This document shows positions 41,894 through 49,807 of a DNA stretch of 64,000 bases, one piece after another. The stretch comes from Citrobacter sp. Marseille-Q6884 (GTDB lineage: Bacteria > Pseudomonadota > Gammaproteobacteria > Enterobacterales > Enterobacteriaceae). Below the pieces are notes generated by a model, which was given only the letters and a program-made list of their open reading frames with translations, ran no database searches and had not been told where the DNA came from. The stretch spans positions 744,001-808,000 of the forward strand of contig NZ_CAMDRE010000002.1 of assembly GCF_945906775.1 (NCBI RefSeq), written 5' to 3'. The position numbers and the translations under genes are program-made. Each line of letters starts with the position of its first letter. Positions within the stretch are counted from its first letter, which is position 1.

Positions 41894-41946
41894 TTGACAT
41901 GATAGAAGCACTCTACTATATTCTCAATAGGTCCACGGTGGACCTA
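41894..41946. promoter_or_regulatory. immI control region: pant promoter, Arc operator and Mnt operator
   Basis: pant on the plus strand: TTGACA (41894-41899), 17 bp, TATATT (41917-41922), near consensus. Between the boxes lies ATGATAGAAGCACTCTACTA (plus T; 41899-41919), which I recall as the P22 Arc operator. The palindrome TAGGTCCACGGTGGACCTA (41928-41946) is the Mnt operator. The arrangement lets Mnt and Arc shut off arc and ant. Confidence 0.92.
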
Positions 41947-41961
41947 AATCAGGAGGAAAAT

Positions 41962-42120
41962 ATGAAAGGAATGAGCAAGAATCCGCAGTTCAACCTGCGT
42001 TGGCCTAAAGAGGCGTTAGATATTGTTAGGAAGGTAGCTGAAGAAAATGGTCGCTCTGTTAACTCAGAGATTTACAAGCGAGTAATGGACAGTCTGAAGC
42101 GTGAGGGGGTGGCGATGTGA
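41962..42120 (+). CDS. arc: Arc repressor
   Basis: 52 residues from the ATG at 41962, after AGGAGG. MKGMSKNPQFNLRWPKEALD and EENGRSVNSEIYKRVMDSLK are P22 Arc with few changes (53 residues there). Arc limits antirepressor synthesis during lytic growth by binding the site between the pant boxes. Confidence 0.95.
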   Translation: MKGMSKNPQFNLRWPKEALDIVRKVAEENGRSVNSEIYKRVMDSLKREGVAM

Positions 42121-42290
42121 TCTCGATCAAGGAGATTTTTGAGGGTTTAATGCTGGCAATATTAAATCCTGATTTTGTTCACGGAGAGTCGGTGAATACA
42201 GGTAATCAACAAGGTAAAGAGAAGGTGTTTAGCGGGGGACGTACATTTTCAGAAGTGATGATGGATAACGCAAAGGAACCAAAACAGTGA
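42117..42290 (+). CDS. Small ORF between arc and the antirepressor (57 aa, GTG start)
   Basis: GTG at 42117 overlaps the arc stop. Encodes VISIKEIFEGLMLAILNPDF... ending MMDNAKEPKQ, stop at 42290. Protein-like composition and tight coupling to arc support translation; P22 itself has no gene here as far as I know. Function unknown. Confidence 0.48.
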   Translation: MISIKEIFEGLMLAILNPDFVHGESVNTGNQQGKEKVFSGGRTFSEVMMDNAKEPKQ

Positions 42291-42352
42291 AGCCCCAACT
42301 GCTCGAACAGTCAGGGCCTCGGTATCAACAAAACCAGCAAGGAAATATTGAC

Positions 42353-42895
42353 ATGACAAGTATAGCAAAAGTACAGCCTGATTTCACTACCTTCAAATTT
42401 GGCAAAAGCGCCATTCGTGTAATCGATCGCAATGGTGAGCCATGGTTCGTAGCTGAGGATGTTTGTAATGCACTAAAATTAAGCAATCCGTCCATGTCGC
42501 TGAAATCTTTGGATGATGATGAACGGTCTAAGTTCAACTTAGGGCGTCAGGGCGACGCTAACATTGTCAGCGAGTCTGGCATGTTCACTCTGGTCCTCCG
42601 CTGCCGTGATGCAGTCAACAAAGGTTCAATCCCTCACTCTTTCCGTAAGTGGGTAACAGCAGAGGTTCTGCCATCAATCTGCAAGACTGGGAAATACGAA
42701 GTTACGTCGAGCAATCAACTTCCTCCGGTTTTCCGCTACATCGTAACGCTCAACTATCGCGACGTTGTTACAGGGCAAGAGGAAACGCTTAAGGGGGGTT
42801 GTAATACGCCGGAAGAAATCATCCGAGGTACCGCCAAGAAGTTCGGCATTTTCGTTAGCGAAATGCAGCAGATGCCAGTAAACGCCTTCTACTAA
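42353..42895 (+). CDS. BRO-N antirepressor (Ant position)
   Basis: 180 residues from the ATG at 42353 (AAGGAA upstream); the frame is open to 42287. A BRO-N/Ant-type domain: FGKSAIRVIDRNGEPWFVAE, then DVCNALKLSNPS, the NIVSESGMFTLVLRCRDAVN loop and FRKWVTAEVLPSICKTGKYE. Such antirepressors bind CI-type repressors and induce prophages. It replaces the different P22 Ant while keeping Mnt/Arc control. The C-terminal 45 residues look like a separate small domain. Confidence 0.85.
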   Translation: MTSIAKVQPDFTTFKFGKSAIRVIDRNGEPWFVAEDVCNALKLSNPSMSLKSLDDDERSKFNLGRQGDANIVSESGMFTLVLRCRDAVNKGSIPHSFRKWVTAEVLPSICKTGKYEVTSSNQLPPVFRYIVTLNYRDVVTGQEETLKGGCNTPEEIIRGTAKKFGIFVSEMQQMPVNAFY

Positions 42896-42924
42896 TCGGC
42901 CGACTTTTCGGCCAATCAAACACA

Positions 42925-42947
42925 ACCCGCTCCGGCGGGTTTTTTTA
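42925..42947 (+). terminator. Terminator after the antirepressor
   Basis: ACCCGC-TCCG-GCGGGT followed by TTTTTTT. It separates the immI locus from the tailspike gene. A second inverted GGCC pair (42898-42912) precedes it. Confidence 0.88.
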
Positions 42948-43005
42948 TATACAAATTCTACCGCAGCTCGACTGTGGGGATTACTTGCGCCTGGAGCTAA
43001 GTTAA

Positions 43006-44235
43006 ATGTCAGACATAACTGCAAATGTTGTCGTATCAATGCCTAGCCAGCTATTCACTCTCGCTCGCCAATTCAAAGCCAATGCTAATGGGAAAATTTA
43101 CATTGGGCAGATTGATACCGATCCGGTTAACCCTGCTAATCAGATTCAGGTATATCTTGAGAATGAAGATGGTAGCCATGTTCCGGTATCCCAGCCGATT
43201 ATCATCAACGCTGGCGGGTATCCTGTATATAGCGGACAGATTGCAAAGTTCGTTACCGTACAGGGCCATTCAATGGCTATTTATGATGCATATGGAGTAC
43301 AGCAGTTCTATTACTCTAATGTGCTTGGTTATGACCCTGATCAATTCTCACAGCTAATCGGTGGACAAGATGGAGCGTATCATGTTGGTTATAATGATTC
43401 TAATGTAGGAGATTCCTTAGACTCAATATTCAATAACATTGATGATATTGATAAAAACATAGATACTATTTCTAATGATATTTTATCATTGAATTATTAC
43501 AACCTATTTGGGAAGCACACAAGCTCCTTACATGGCGGTGGTAAAGCACTGGGGGCTGAAAACTCGTTAATTACAATAACACTTCTTTCTGGGCGTAACG
43601 CAGTGATTGATGTAGATATCAGTACTACATCCGATGATATTGCAATATTGCTACATAATGCCGTGGTTGACGGTGTGACGAGTGGAACGGGAAGCATATT
43701 TAGCCTGACATATACTCAAGTTAGGGCGCAACGAGTCCTTGCATTTGATAATACGCCGTATGCGGGGACTCCGCTAACGAGCTGGGAAGAATTAATGCGT
43801 GCATGCTCTAGGCGTGGCAATCTGGTCACTGCTGAACTTAAAAATACACAGGCCACAATCGGAGCAATGCAGGGAATTTATAACTCAATAAAAAATAACA
43901 ATATGCTAGGACGTGTAAACCTCCAGTGCCTGAATATATTACGACTTGGTGATTATCGAAGACTTAGTGGTGATAATGACACCCAGTTGTTACTTCTTAT
44001 TTATGACGGAATGCCAAATGACAATCTTGAAGATGTAATTAATCAGGTAAAGGCAATGCCGCGAGTAGGGTTAAACATCGATCTTAGCTACTCAAGAATA
44101 TACGACGCATTATCAATGGCTAAATCTAACGGGCTTGTGTATACATTATTTACAGCCATCAACAAAACAGCAGAATTAACAAATCGCGGCGCGTTGGGCG
44201 CTGGAATTCAAATGACTCGAGATTTTACGGAGTAA
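43006..44235 (+). CDS. Tailspike: P22-type head-binding domain joined to a GDPD-like domain
   Basis: 409 residues. The first ~115 (MSDITANVVVSMPSQLFTLA ... NANGKIYIGQIDTDPVNPAN) are the P22 gp9 particle-binding domain. After a linker, the rest resembles a glycerophosphodiester phosphodiesterase barrel: His176 in LHGGGKALGAENS with Glu near 185, Asp202/Asp204 in VIDVDIS, and His217 in ILLHNAVVDGVTSGTGSIFS. GDPDs cut glycerol-phosphate diesters; a surface polysaccharide with phosphodiester links is a reasonable substrate. There is no P22-like beta-helix. GC is low after the head-binding domain, a sign of recent exchange. Confidence 0.82.
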   Translation: MSDITANVVVSMPSQLFTLARQFKANANGKIYIGQIDTDPVNPANQIQVYLENEDGSHVPVSQPIIINAGGYPVYSGQIAKFVTVQGHSMAIYDAYGVQQFYYSNVLGYDPDQFSQLIGGQDGAYHVGYNDSNVGDSLDSIFNNIDDIDKNIDTISNDILSLNYYNLFGKHTSSLHGGGKALGAENSLITITLLSGRNAVIDVDISTTSDDIAILLHNAVVDGVTSGTGSIFSLTYTQVRAQRVLAFDNTPYAGTPLTSWEELMRACSRRGNLVTAELKNTQATIGAMQGIYNSIKNNNMLGRVNLQCLNILRLGDYRRLSGDNDTQLLLLIYDGMPNDNLEDVINQVKAMPRVGLNIDLSYSRIYDALSMAKSNGLVYTLFTAINKTAELTNRGALGAGIQMTRDFTE

Positions 44236-44237
44236 TC

Positions 44238-44987
44238 ATGAATTATTTACCAATTTCAAATTTAAATTGTTGGCAAAAAATAACATCAGGAACCGGATCT
44301 GTTACTATTCAGAATGGGGGAAGATCTGCAAAGTTCGACGGCGTGGCTGGTTCCGGTGCGCAAATACAGAAAAATCTAGTCCTGAGTCCCAATGGTGTTT
44401 ATAAGGTTTCATTTTTTGCGAGAGCGACGCGAGGAAATGGAAACGTTTGGGTGGCTGATGGTGCATCAGTCGTGGTGAACAGCCAGCGGGTTCTGACTGA
44501 TCAGTGGGAACGATATGAGGTTACAGGAAGTTCTAGGGTATTCAGTGATTCTCTGTCGTCTTATGTCAGGATATCTATAGGTATTGCTACTGCCGAAGAT
44601 GGAGCAATTGAAGTATCTGATGTTTGTGTAGCTGAAGATGTTTCATCATTTGGTAGCCTAAAATGCATTGCAGCTGGTATTATTATTGTTAATAACGGGG
44701 CTTATTCTATATCTCAAAACTTCAGCAACATAAATTCTGTTCAGGCTGAAAATACAAATGTTCTTTCTGTTACCTGTCTGCTATTAAATTCAAGTGCTGC
44801 CACCCCAATGATATCAATAAGCCACTTGGATGGTGCTGCTGGTTCTCAGACGGTTGGAAGAATCCAACCGATGTATTATGACAAAGCAAGTGGGAAAGCT
44901 TTATTTAGATTCATGGATAACAACAATACCACAGTGCCTATCGCCTCGGTAAATTGTGGCTTTTCATTTAAAGCTGAAACAATTTAA
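44238..44987 (+). CDS. Putative receptor-binding protein with carbohydrate-binding-like fold
   Basis: 249 residues, starting 2 bp after the tailspike stop. The first ~130 residues (SGTGSVTIQNGGRSAKFDGV ... GVYKVSFFARATRGNGNVWV ... WERYEVTGSS) follow a jelly-roll carbohydrate-binding-module pattern; the rest is beta-rich. Low GC like the tailspike's end. It may be a separate subunit or tail-assembled lectin, or a formerly fused C-terminal domain. No enzyme motif. Confidence 0.6.
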   Translation: MNYLPISNLNCWQKITSGTGSVTIQNGGRSAKFDGVAGSGAQIQKNLVLSPNGVYKVSFFARATRGNGNVWVADGASVVVNSQRVLTDQWERYEVTGSSRVFSDSLSSYVRISIGIATAEDGAIEVSDVCVAEDVSSFGSLKCIAAGIIIVNNGAYSISQNFSNINSVQAENTNVLSVTCLLLNSSAATPMISISHLDGAAGSQTVGRIQPMYYDKASGKALFRFMDNNNTTVPIASVNCGFSFKAETI

Positions 44988-45121
44988 CTAATTATACGTC
45001 AAGAATTACATGTGTTTACGAATAAAATGATAATTAACATTATATAGCCACGTTTTTTTCTGAATCTACTTTCACCGGCTACATATGCAACTGTGAACTA
45101 GGCGAGTGAAGATAAAATCTG

Positions 45122-45165
45122 ACACACAAAGCTTTGCATCGGTTTGCAAGGCTTTGTGTGTTTTT
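45122..45165 (+). terminator. Strong terminator at the end of the prophage
   Basis: ACACACAAAGC (45122-45132) pairs with GCTTTGTGTGT (45151-45161); inside it TTGCA pairs with TGCAA. A T-run ends at 45165. It stops late transcription before attR and the host yedF gene. Confidence 0.88.
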
Positions 45166-45171
45166 CGAAGA

Positions 45172-45200
45172 TGGGGCGTGTGATGGGACATGGGTGGGAC
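45172..45200. repeat. Candidate integrase arm-type sites, right end
   Basis: TGGGGC (45172-45177), TGGGAC (45184-45189) and TGGGAC (45195-45200), spaced 12 and 11 bp. The last pair has the same 11-bp spacing and ATGG linker as the left-end pair at 4625-4641. Likely Int arm sites; unproven. Confidence 0.45.
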
Positions 45201-45327
45201 AAAAACATCACTAGCTCTAAGGTGAACTAAGACGACTGATGTTTTCGACAACTCTAACCTTCTGTTATTTGGTGCGCTCTTGGACGATCTTTGTCATTTA
45301 TGAAAAATACATGGTCATATGATGAGC

Positions 45328-45339
45328 ATGCAGGTGTAG
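45328..45339. other. attR: right copy of the 12-bp attachment repeat
   Basis: ATGCAGGTGTAG, identical to the fliE end at 4562-4573. To its right is the bidirectional terminator that would originally follow fliE, then yedF, as expected for the rest of the attB locus. Confidence 0.88.
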
Positions 45340-45350
45340 TGACCAGAATA

Positions 45351-45378
45351 TTCTCCCGCTGCAGGCGCAACGGGAGAA
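45351..45378. terminator. Bidirectional terminator, originally between fliE and yedF
   Basis: TTCTCCCG (45351-45358) pairs with CGGGAGAA (45371-45378). It lies 11 bp after the attR stop codon TAG and 5 bp before the yedF stop, so before integration it would have ended both fliE and yedF transcripts. Confidence 0.72.
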
Positions 45379-45383
45379 CACGG

Positions 45384-45617
45384 TTACTTCTGAATCAGAT
45401 AGCGAATCGTTGGGCCATCCTGCTGAATATCCAGCACCGTATAGCCGTGGTTACGCGCATCCAGCGGGATGTTATTGATCGACTGCGGGCAATCACTCAC
45501 CACTTCCAGAATTTCACCTTTCTTCAGTTGCGGCATGGCTTCAAGCGTGGCAACGGCCGGGTAGGGGCACGGTTCACCCACCATGTCGAGGCGATAGTCA
45601 GGGACGATATTTTTCAT
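45384..45617 (-). CDS. yedF: YedF, TusA-family sulfur-carrier-like protein
   Basis: 77 residues. The TusA/SirA signature CPYP (Cys17 in VGEPCPYPAV) marks the likely persulfide-carrying cysteine. Family members relay sulfur or selenium; YedF's own role is not settled. It overlaps yedE by 4 bp, and the pair is usually linked with sulfur/selenium uptake. Confidence 0.94.
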   Translation of the reverse strand: MKNIVPDYRLDMVGEPCPYPAVATLEAMPQLKKGEILEVVSDCPQSINNIPLDARNHGYTVLDIQQDGPTIRYLIQK

Positions 45618-46819
45618 GCGATTTCCTTAGCAGGCGTCAGTCCTGCGCGGCGGAAGAAACGTTTTTCCCAGCCGATGATGAGCATCAGTGCAACAAACAA
45701 CAGCAGATAAGTCACTAACAAACCGCCCAACGGACCAAAGGTGTTGAGCAGATTGACTTTATCCCAGCTGGTGGCCAGCGCAGGCGCAAAATCATCCCAG
45801 TAATAAGCCAGAATGGTCGACCCGATAACGTTGCCCAGACCTACCCACCAGTAATGCACCTGGCCTTCTACCGCACGATACATCCAGCCGGTTTCACACC
45901 CGCCAGCCAGCACGATCCCGAAACCAAACAGCAAACCGCCAATGACCGCATTTGGACCGGCCCACATGATTTTGGGTTCGACGCCCAGTTGCACGTAGCT
46001 GAAAATACCGATAGCGCTGACCGCCATCCCGAAGATGATCGCTTTTGCCATATGGGTACGCCCGGAGATCCACAGATCGCGAAAAGCCGAAGTGAAACAG
46101 ATCTGCGCGCGTTCAATCAACAGACCAAAACCCACACCGAACAGCATGGCCAGCCCGAGCTTCGGTTTATCCATTGCCGTCAACAGCGCCCAGCCGATCA
46201 TGCCGATGAACACCAGCATACCGAGACGAAAACGACGACGCGCCTGATCCGGTTTTTGCGTTAACGGTGATGCGGCAGACACCTTCTGCATTTTGACCGG
46301 GATGCGAAACATCGGTAGCAGGGTGAAGCGGGCGCCAAACCAGGATCCTATCGCCGTTGCCAGCGCAAAGAACCAGGCATGCAGAGAGAACTGCGGAATA
46401 CCAGTAAAGAACGCCGCCAGATTACAGCCCATCGCCAGACGCGCGCCGAAACCGGCGATCATCCCACCGATAATCGCCTGCATAATGCGTATCCGGCTAC
46501 GGGGCATGCGCAATTTGACGTTGTTGGCCCACAGCGCGGCGGCAAAACATCCGCCGAACATGCCAAGGATCATCATGCCGTCGATGCGGGTGAGCGGAGA
46601 GCCTTCCAGGTGGATCAGTTTGTAGTAACCCCACTCTTCGGCGTGAACGCCAAACAGCTGCAGGATTTGGCCACCCCAGCGCGTAAATTCGCCGGTAACG
46701 GCCCAGAAGGTACCGGTAATGCCGAAGTAGTAAGTGGAGAGAATACCCGCTGCGATGACTGCAGGGGCTGGCGCCCAAAATTTAATTAACCAGGCGTGTT
46801 TGAAGTGTTGCCATGACAT
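45614..46819 (-). CDS. yedE: YedE, YeeE-like sulfur/selenium transporter
   Basis: 401 residues, about 10 membrane segments. Two halves carry the family motif around a cysteine: RLAMGCNLAAFFTGIPQ and LAGGCETGWMYRAVEG. In YeeE-type proteins these cysteines pass thiosulfate through the membrane. Together with the carrier-like YedF it probably forms an uptake-and-relay pair for a sulfur or selenium species. Confidence 0.93.
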   Translation of the reverse strand: MSWQHFKHAWLIKFWAPAPAVIAAGILSTYYFGITGTFWAVTGEFTRWGGQILQLFGVHAEEWGYYKLIHLEGSPLTRIDGMMILGMFGGCFAAALWANNVKLRMPRSRIRIMQAIIGGMIAGFGARLAMGCNLAAFFTGIPQFSLHAWFFALATAIGSWFGARFTLLPMFRIPVKMQKVSAASPLTQKPDQARRRFRLGMLVFIGMIGWALLTAMDKPKLGLAMLFGVGFGLLIERAQICFTSAFRDLWISGRTHMAKAIIFGMAVSAIGIFSYVQLGVEPKIMWAGPNAVIGGLLFGFGIVLAGGCETGWMYRAVEGQVHYWWVGLGNVIGSTILAYYWDDFAPALATSWDKVNLLNTFGPLGGLLVTYLLLFVALMLIIGWEKRFFRRAGLTPAKEIA

Positions 46820-47004
46820 GCGTTTTGCCTCTGAACTCAGAAGGTATGTAACAAGAAGTGTGGATACTACACCGTTCAGAATTTTTGACTATGAGTAATA
46901 AGAAGTATTATTGCCTGGATCAATATTTCTCCGCGCCCCCGAAAGGCTGGCGACATCAGGGGTTTAATGCCACAATCCCATTTTCTTCGCATGCAGGATG
47001 AATG

Positions 47005-47418
47005 ATGAAAAAATTAGCAATCGTTGGTGCATTTCTGGTGCTGACAGGGTGTGCCGAGGTAGAAAACTATAACGACGTGGTGAAAACGCCAGCGCCTGCC
47101 GGTCTGGAAGGGTACTGGCAGTCAAAAGGTCCGCAGCGCAAGCTGGTCAGCCCGGAGGCGATCGCAAGCCTGGTGGTGACGAAAGAGGGCGATACGCTGG
47201 ATTGTCGCCAATGGCAGCGGGTGATTGCGCTGCCGGGGAAACTGACGATGCTCTCTGGCGATCTCACCAACGTGACGGTGAAGCGTGAACTCTATGAGAT
47301 TGAACGCGAAGGCAACACGCTGGAATATGACGGAATGACGCTGCAGCGGGTTGATCGCCCGACGCAGGAGTGCGCTGAGTTTTTGCAGAAAACGCCTCTG
47401 GCAACACCACTGCCCTAA
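47005..47418 (+). CDS. yedD: YedD lipoprotein
   Basis: 137 residues from the ATG at 47005 (a second ATG directly precedes it). Signal peptide MKKLAIVGAFLVLTGCAEVE with lipobox LTGC; the +2 residue Ala suggests outer-membrane targeting. Function unknown in E. coli; suggested links to envelope stress are from memory. It converges on amyA across a GC-rich inverted repeat (47426-47452). Confidence 0.93.
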   Translation: MKKLAIVGAFLVLTGCAEVENYNDVVKTPAPAGLEGYWQSKGPQRKLVSPEAIASLVVTKEGDTLDCRQWQRVIALPGKLTMLSGDLTNVTVKRELYEIEREGNTLEYDGMTLQRVDRPTQECAEFLQKTPLATPLP

Positions 47419-47425
47419 GTTGTGC

Positions 47426-47452
47426 GCCCCGGCGGCCAGTCGCGACCGGGGC
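47426..47452. terminator. GC-rich inverted repeat between yedD and amyA
   Basis: GCCCCGG (47426-47432) pairs with CCGGGGC (47446-47452). There is no T-run, but its place between convergent genes suggests a shared transcript end. Confidence 0.45.
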
Positions 47453-47458
47453 AGAGCC

Positions 47459-48946
47459 TTACAATACGTCTTCAATGACCCATACGCTGACGCTGCCGCC
47501 GTTGCAGAAAAACGTCGCCTGACCATTTTCATCCGTTACGACGCTTTCCTCACGATTCCCCAGATAGTCGCGCCAGGTTTTATTTCCGTAGTTCGCACCG
47601 AGCGTAATGCTCTTTTCCCCGTCATCACCGTTGGACAACACCACCACGCAGCCCGGATCGTCATCGGTGCCGCTGCGGCTAAACGCAATGCAGTTGGGGT
47701 GATCAAAATATAAGGTTTGTATGCCGTGAGCGAAGCGCTGACGCGCGAGGATCAGTTCATCAAGCTGTTCAATGACCGGCATGTCGATGGGATAGGTTTC
47801 GCCATCGCCGCCGATATCTTCGTAGTGCGCACCGTACAAATCAGGATAGAAAACGGAGGGTACGCCGTTTTCCCGCAGCAGGATCAGCGCATAAGCCAGC
47901 GGTTTAAACCACGATTCGACGGGGGCTTCCAGAGCCTGTAACGGTTGAGTATCGTGGTTGGCGACCAGGGTCACCGCATGAAACGGATCGGCCTCCACCA
48001 GCGTGTCGGTAAAAATCTGACTCATGTCATAATCGCGCCCCTGACGAGAGGCTTCGTGGAATTTCATTTGCAACGGGGCATCAAACAGCATGGTTTTGCC
48101 CTCGACCTGGTCGATATAGGTTTGCAGTTTGTCCACCTCATGAGACCAGTATTCAGCGACGATAAACAGCGGCTTTGGCGCCACCTCCTGGACGTGTTCG
48201 ATCCACTCTTTATAAAACCAGGCGGGAATGTGTTTGACGGCATCGAGTCGAAAACCGTCACACTGGGTTTGCTCCATCACCCAGCGCGCCCAGTATTTCA
48301 ACTCTTCTGTCACCGCATGATTACGAAAATCGATGTTTTCGCCCATCAGGTAATCAAAGTTACCCAGCTCATCATCCACCTGGTCGTTCCAGCCTTCGCC
48401 GGTATAATCATTGACGATTTTGAACACGCCGTCTTCGGTCGGGTTTTCAATATGGTCGATGCCGCTAAAGCATTTGTAGTCCCAGATGAATTGAGAATAT
48501 TGACCGGCACGAGCCGGGAAGGTGTAGCGCGTCCAGCCTTCACACTCGACAATCTCGTCGTCAATTTGTGTGCGGTCATCGGCATTAACACGTTGAACGC
48601 GGATGGCTTCTTTCTCGTCTGCGCCCATTTTGTGGTTGACCACCACGTCCAGCAGTACCGCAATATCGTTGTGTTTCAGCGCATCGATTGCCGCCAGCAG
48701 TTGGTTTTTATCACCGTACTTGGTGGCGACGGTTCCTTTTTGGTCAAACTCGCCGAGATCAAACAGATCGTAAGAGTCGTACCCGACCGAATAACCGCCA
48801 GAGGCGCCTTTATAGGCCGGCGGCAGCCACACCATATTGATGCCGATATCATTGAGTCCGTCTGCGCGTGCGGCAAGTTCCGGCCACAGCTGGCCGCCAT
48901 CAGGGTAATACCAGTGGAAGTACTGCAATAACGTGGGGTTTTTCAT
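47459..48946 (-). CDS. amyA: AmyA, cytoplasmic alpha-amylase (GH13)
   Basis: 495 residues, no signal peptide. GH13 motifs in order: VLLDVVVNHKMGADE, GFRLDAVKHIPAWF (nucleophile Asp), LFIVAEYWSHE (acid Glu) and LVANHDTQPLQ (third Asp). It hydrolyses internal alpha-1,4 bonds of maltodextrins and starch. The gene is conventionally downstream of fliDST. Long frames on the opposite strand (47945-48931) are shadows. Confidence 0.96.
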   Translation of the reverse strand: MKNPTLLQYFHWYYPDGGQLWPELAARADGLNDIGINMVWLPPAYKGASGGYSVGYDSYDLFDLGEFDQKGTVATKYGDKNQLLAAIDALKHNDIAVLLDVVVNHKMGADEKEAIRVQRVNADDRTQIDDEIVECEGWTRYTFPARAGQYSQFIWDYKCFSGIDHIENPTEDGVFKIVNDYTGEGWNDQVDDELGNFDYLMGENIDFRNHAVTEELKYWARWVMEQTQCDGFRLDAVKHIPAWFYKEWIEHVQEVAPKPLFIVAEYWSHEVDKLQTYIDQVEGKTMLFDAPLQMKFHEASRQGRDYDMSQIFTDTLVEADPFHAVTLVANHDTQPLQALEAPVESWFKPLAYALILLRENGVPSVFYPDLYGAHYEDIGGDGETYPIDMPVIEQLDELILARQRFAHGIQTLYFDHPNCIAFSRSGTDDDPGCVVVLSNGDDGEKSITLGANYGNKTWRDYLGNREESVVTDENGQATFFCNGGSVSVWVIEDVL

Positions 48947-49014
48947 CTTCCGTGCTCCAGAAGTCGATTAGCCGACCTCTGGAGTATGGAAGATTATTCA
49001 GACGTAACGGGAAA

Positions 49015-49386
49015 TTATTGTGGGGCAGTGGGCGCGTCGGGAACCAGCAGCATGCCGGAAAGGCGGCCATAGGCGTTATTCAGCGTCTTCTGACGGGTTG
49101 ACTGACCAATCAGGCCGCTGAGTTCATCCAGGCGCTGCTGCAGTAACGCTTTGAGCAACTGCTCGTTATCCAGTGTCTGTTTAATGTATCCGGCAATCAT
49201 GTCCTGAATACTTCGTGTCAGATCCGGCGGAGTTTTTTCTTCCATGACCACTTCAATACTTTGCAGATACGTCACTTCCTGTTCCAGTAAAAGGTCCCAT
49301 TCTCCACGCTGCGCCAGTTCCAGCAGCGAGTGACTGAGCAGCGCGATACGCTGCCAACGGTTGATAAACTCCACGGCTGAGGTCAT
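49015..49386 (-). CDS. fliT: FliT, export chaperone for FliD and FlhDC antagonist
   Basis: 123 residues. MTSAVEFINRWQRIALLSHS and a helical body typical of FliT. It keeps the cap protein FliD export-competent and, once free, inhibits FlhDC. Last gene of fliDST; starts one base into the fliS stop (TAATG). Confidence 0.95.
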   Translation of the reverse strand: MTSAVEFINRWQRIALLSHSLLELAQRGEWDLLLEQEVTYLQSIEVVMEEKTPPDLTRSIQDMIAGYIKQTLDNEQLLKALLQQRLDELSGLIGQSTRQKTLNNAYGRLSGMLLVPDAPTAPQ

Positions 49387-49793
49387 TAACGAGACTCCTG
49401 GGGCGTTGCTTTCGGTGAGATCTGTTTCCAGGCTTCCGCAATGTTGCCGAGTAACCCTTCGACTTCTTCAATGGCCTGACTATCATTGCGCAAGTTGGCT
49501 TGCAGCAAACGACGGATCATATAGTCGTATAAGGACGACAAATTGGCTGCCACTTCACCGCCATTTTCCTGATCCAGACCCGCTTTCAGGCCGTTGTCGA
49601 TAATATTAATGGCTTTGCTTAACGCCTGACCCCTGGCGACGATATCACCCTGTTGCATAAACAGGCGAGCGCGCACCAGGGCGCTGTGCGCGCCATCAAA
49701 CAACATTTCGATCAGCTGATGTGGGCTGGCGCTCATCACGGCGCTTTCCACGCTGACCTGTGCATAGGCTTTGGTACCGCTCGCGGTATACAT
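49386..49793 (-). CDS. fliS: FliS, flagellin export chaperone
   Basis: 135 residues. Start MYTASGTKAYAQVSVESAVM and SPHQLIEMLFDGAHSALVRA are hallmarks. FliS binds the FliC C-terminus and prevents early polymerisation. It lies between fliD and fliT. Confidence 0.96.
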   Translation of the reverse strand: MYTASGTKAYAQVSVESAVMSASPHQLIEMLFDGAHSALVRARLFMQQGDIVARGQALSKAINIIDNGLKAGLDQENGGEVAANLSSLYDYMIRRLLQANLRNDSQAIEEVEGLLGNIAEAWKQISPKATPQESR

Positions 49794-49807
49794 ACTGACC
49801 TCTGTTA

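Larger units (their letters stand above)
44988..45327. other. Non-coding right end of the prophage
   Basis: 340 bp between the last gene and attR. It contains a strong terminator (45122-45165), candidate integrase arm sites (45172-45200), and an inverted repeat AAAACATCA / TGATGTTTT (45202-45210, 45237-45245). I see no gene. In the phage circle this is the attP arm opposite int. Confidence 0.65.

Noticed and set aside
45202..45245. Inverted repeat AAAACATCA/TGATGTTTT considered as a tRNA-like attachment site
   Set aside because: The arms cannot form a cloverleaf and there is no matching copy at the left end; the fliE repeat explains the junctions.
47945..48931. 328-codon frame on the strand opposite amyA
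   Set aside because: Fully antisense to an intact, conserved alpha-amylase, no ribosome binding site and no recognisable protein pattern; a GC-driven shadow.
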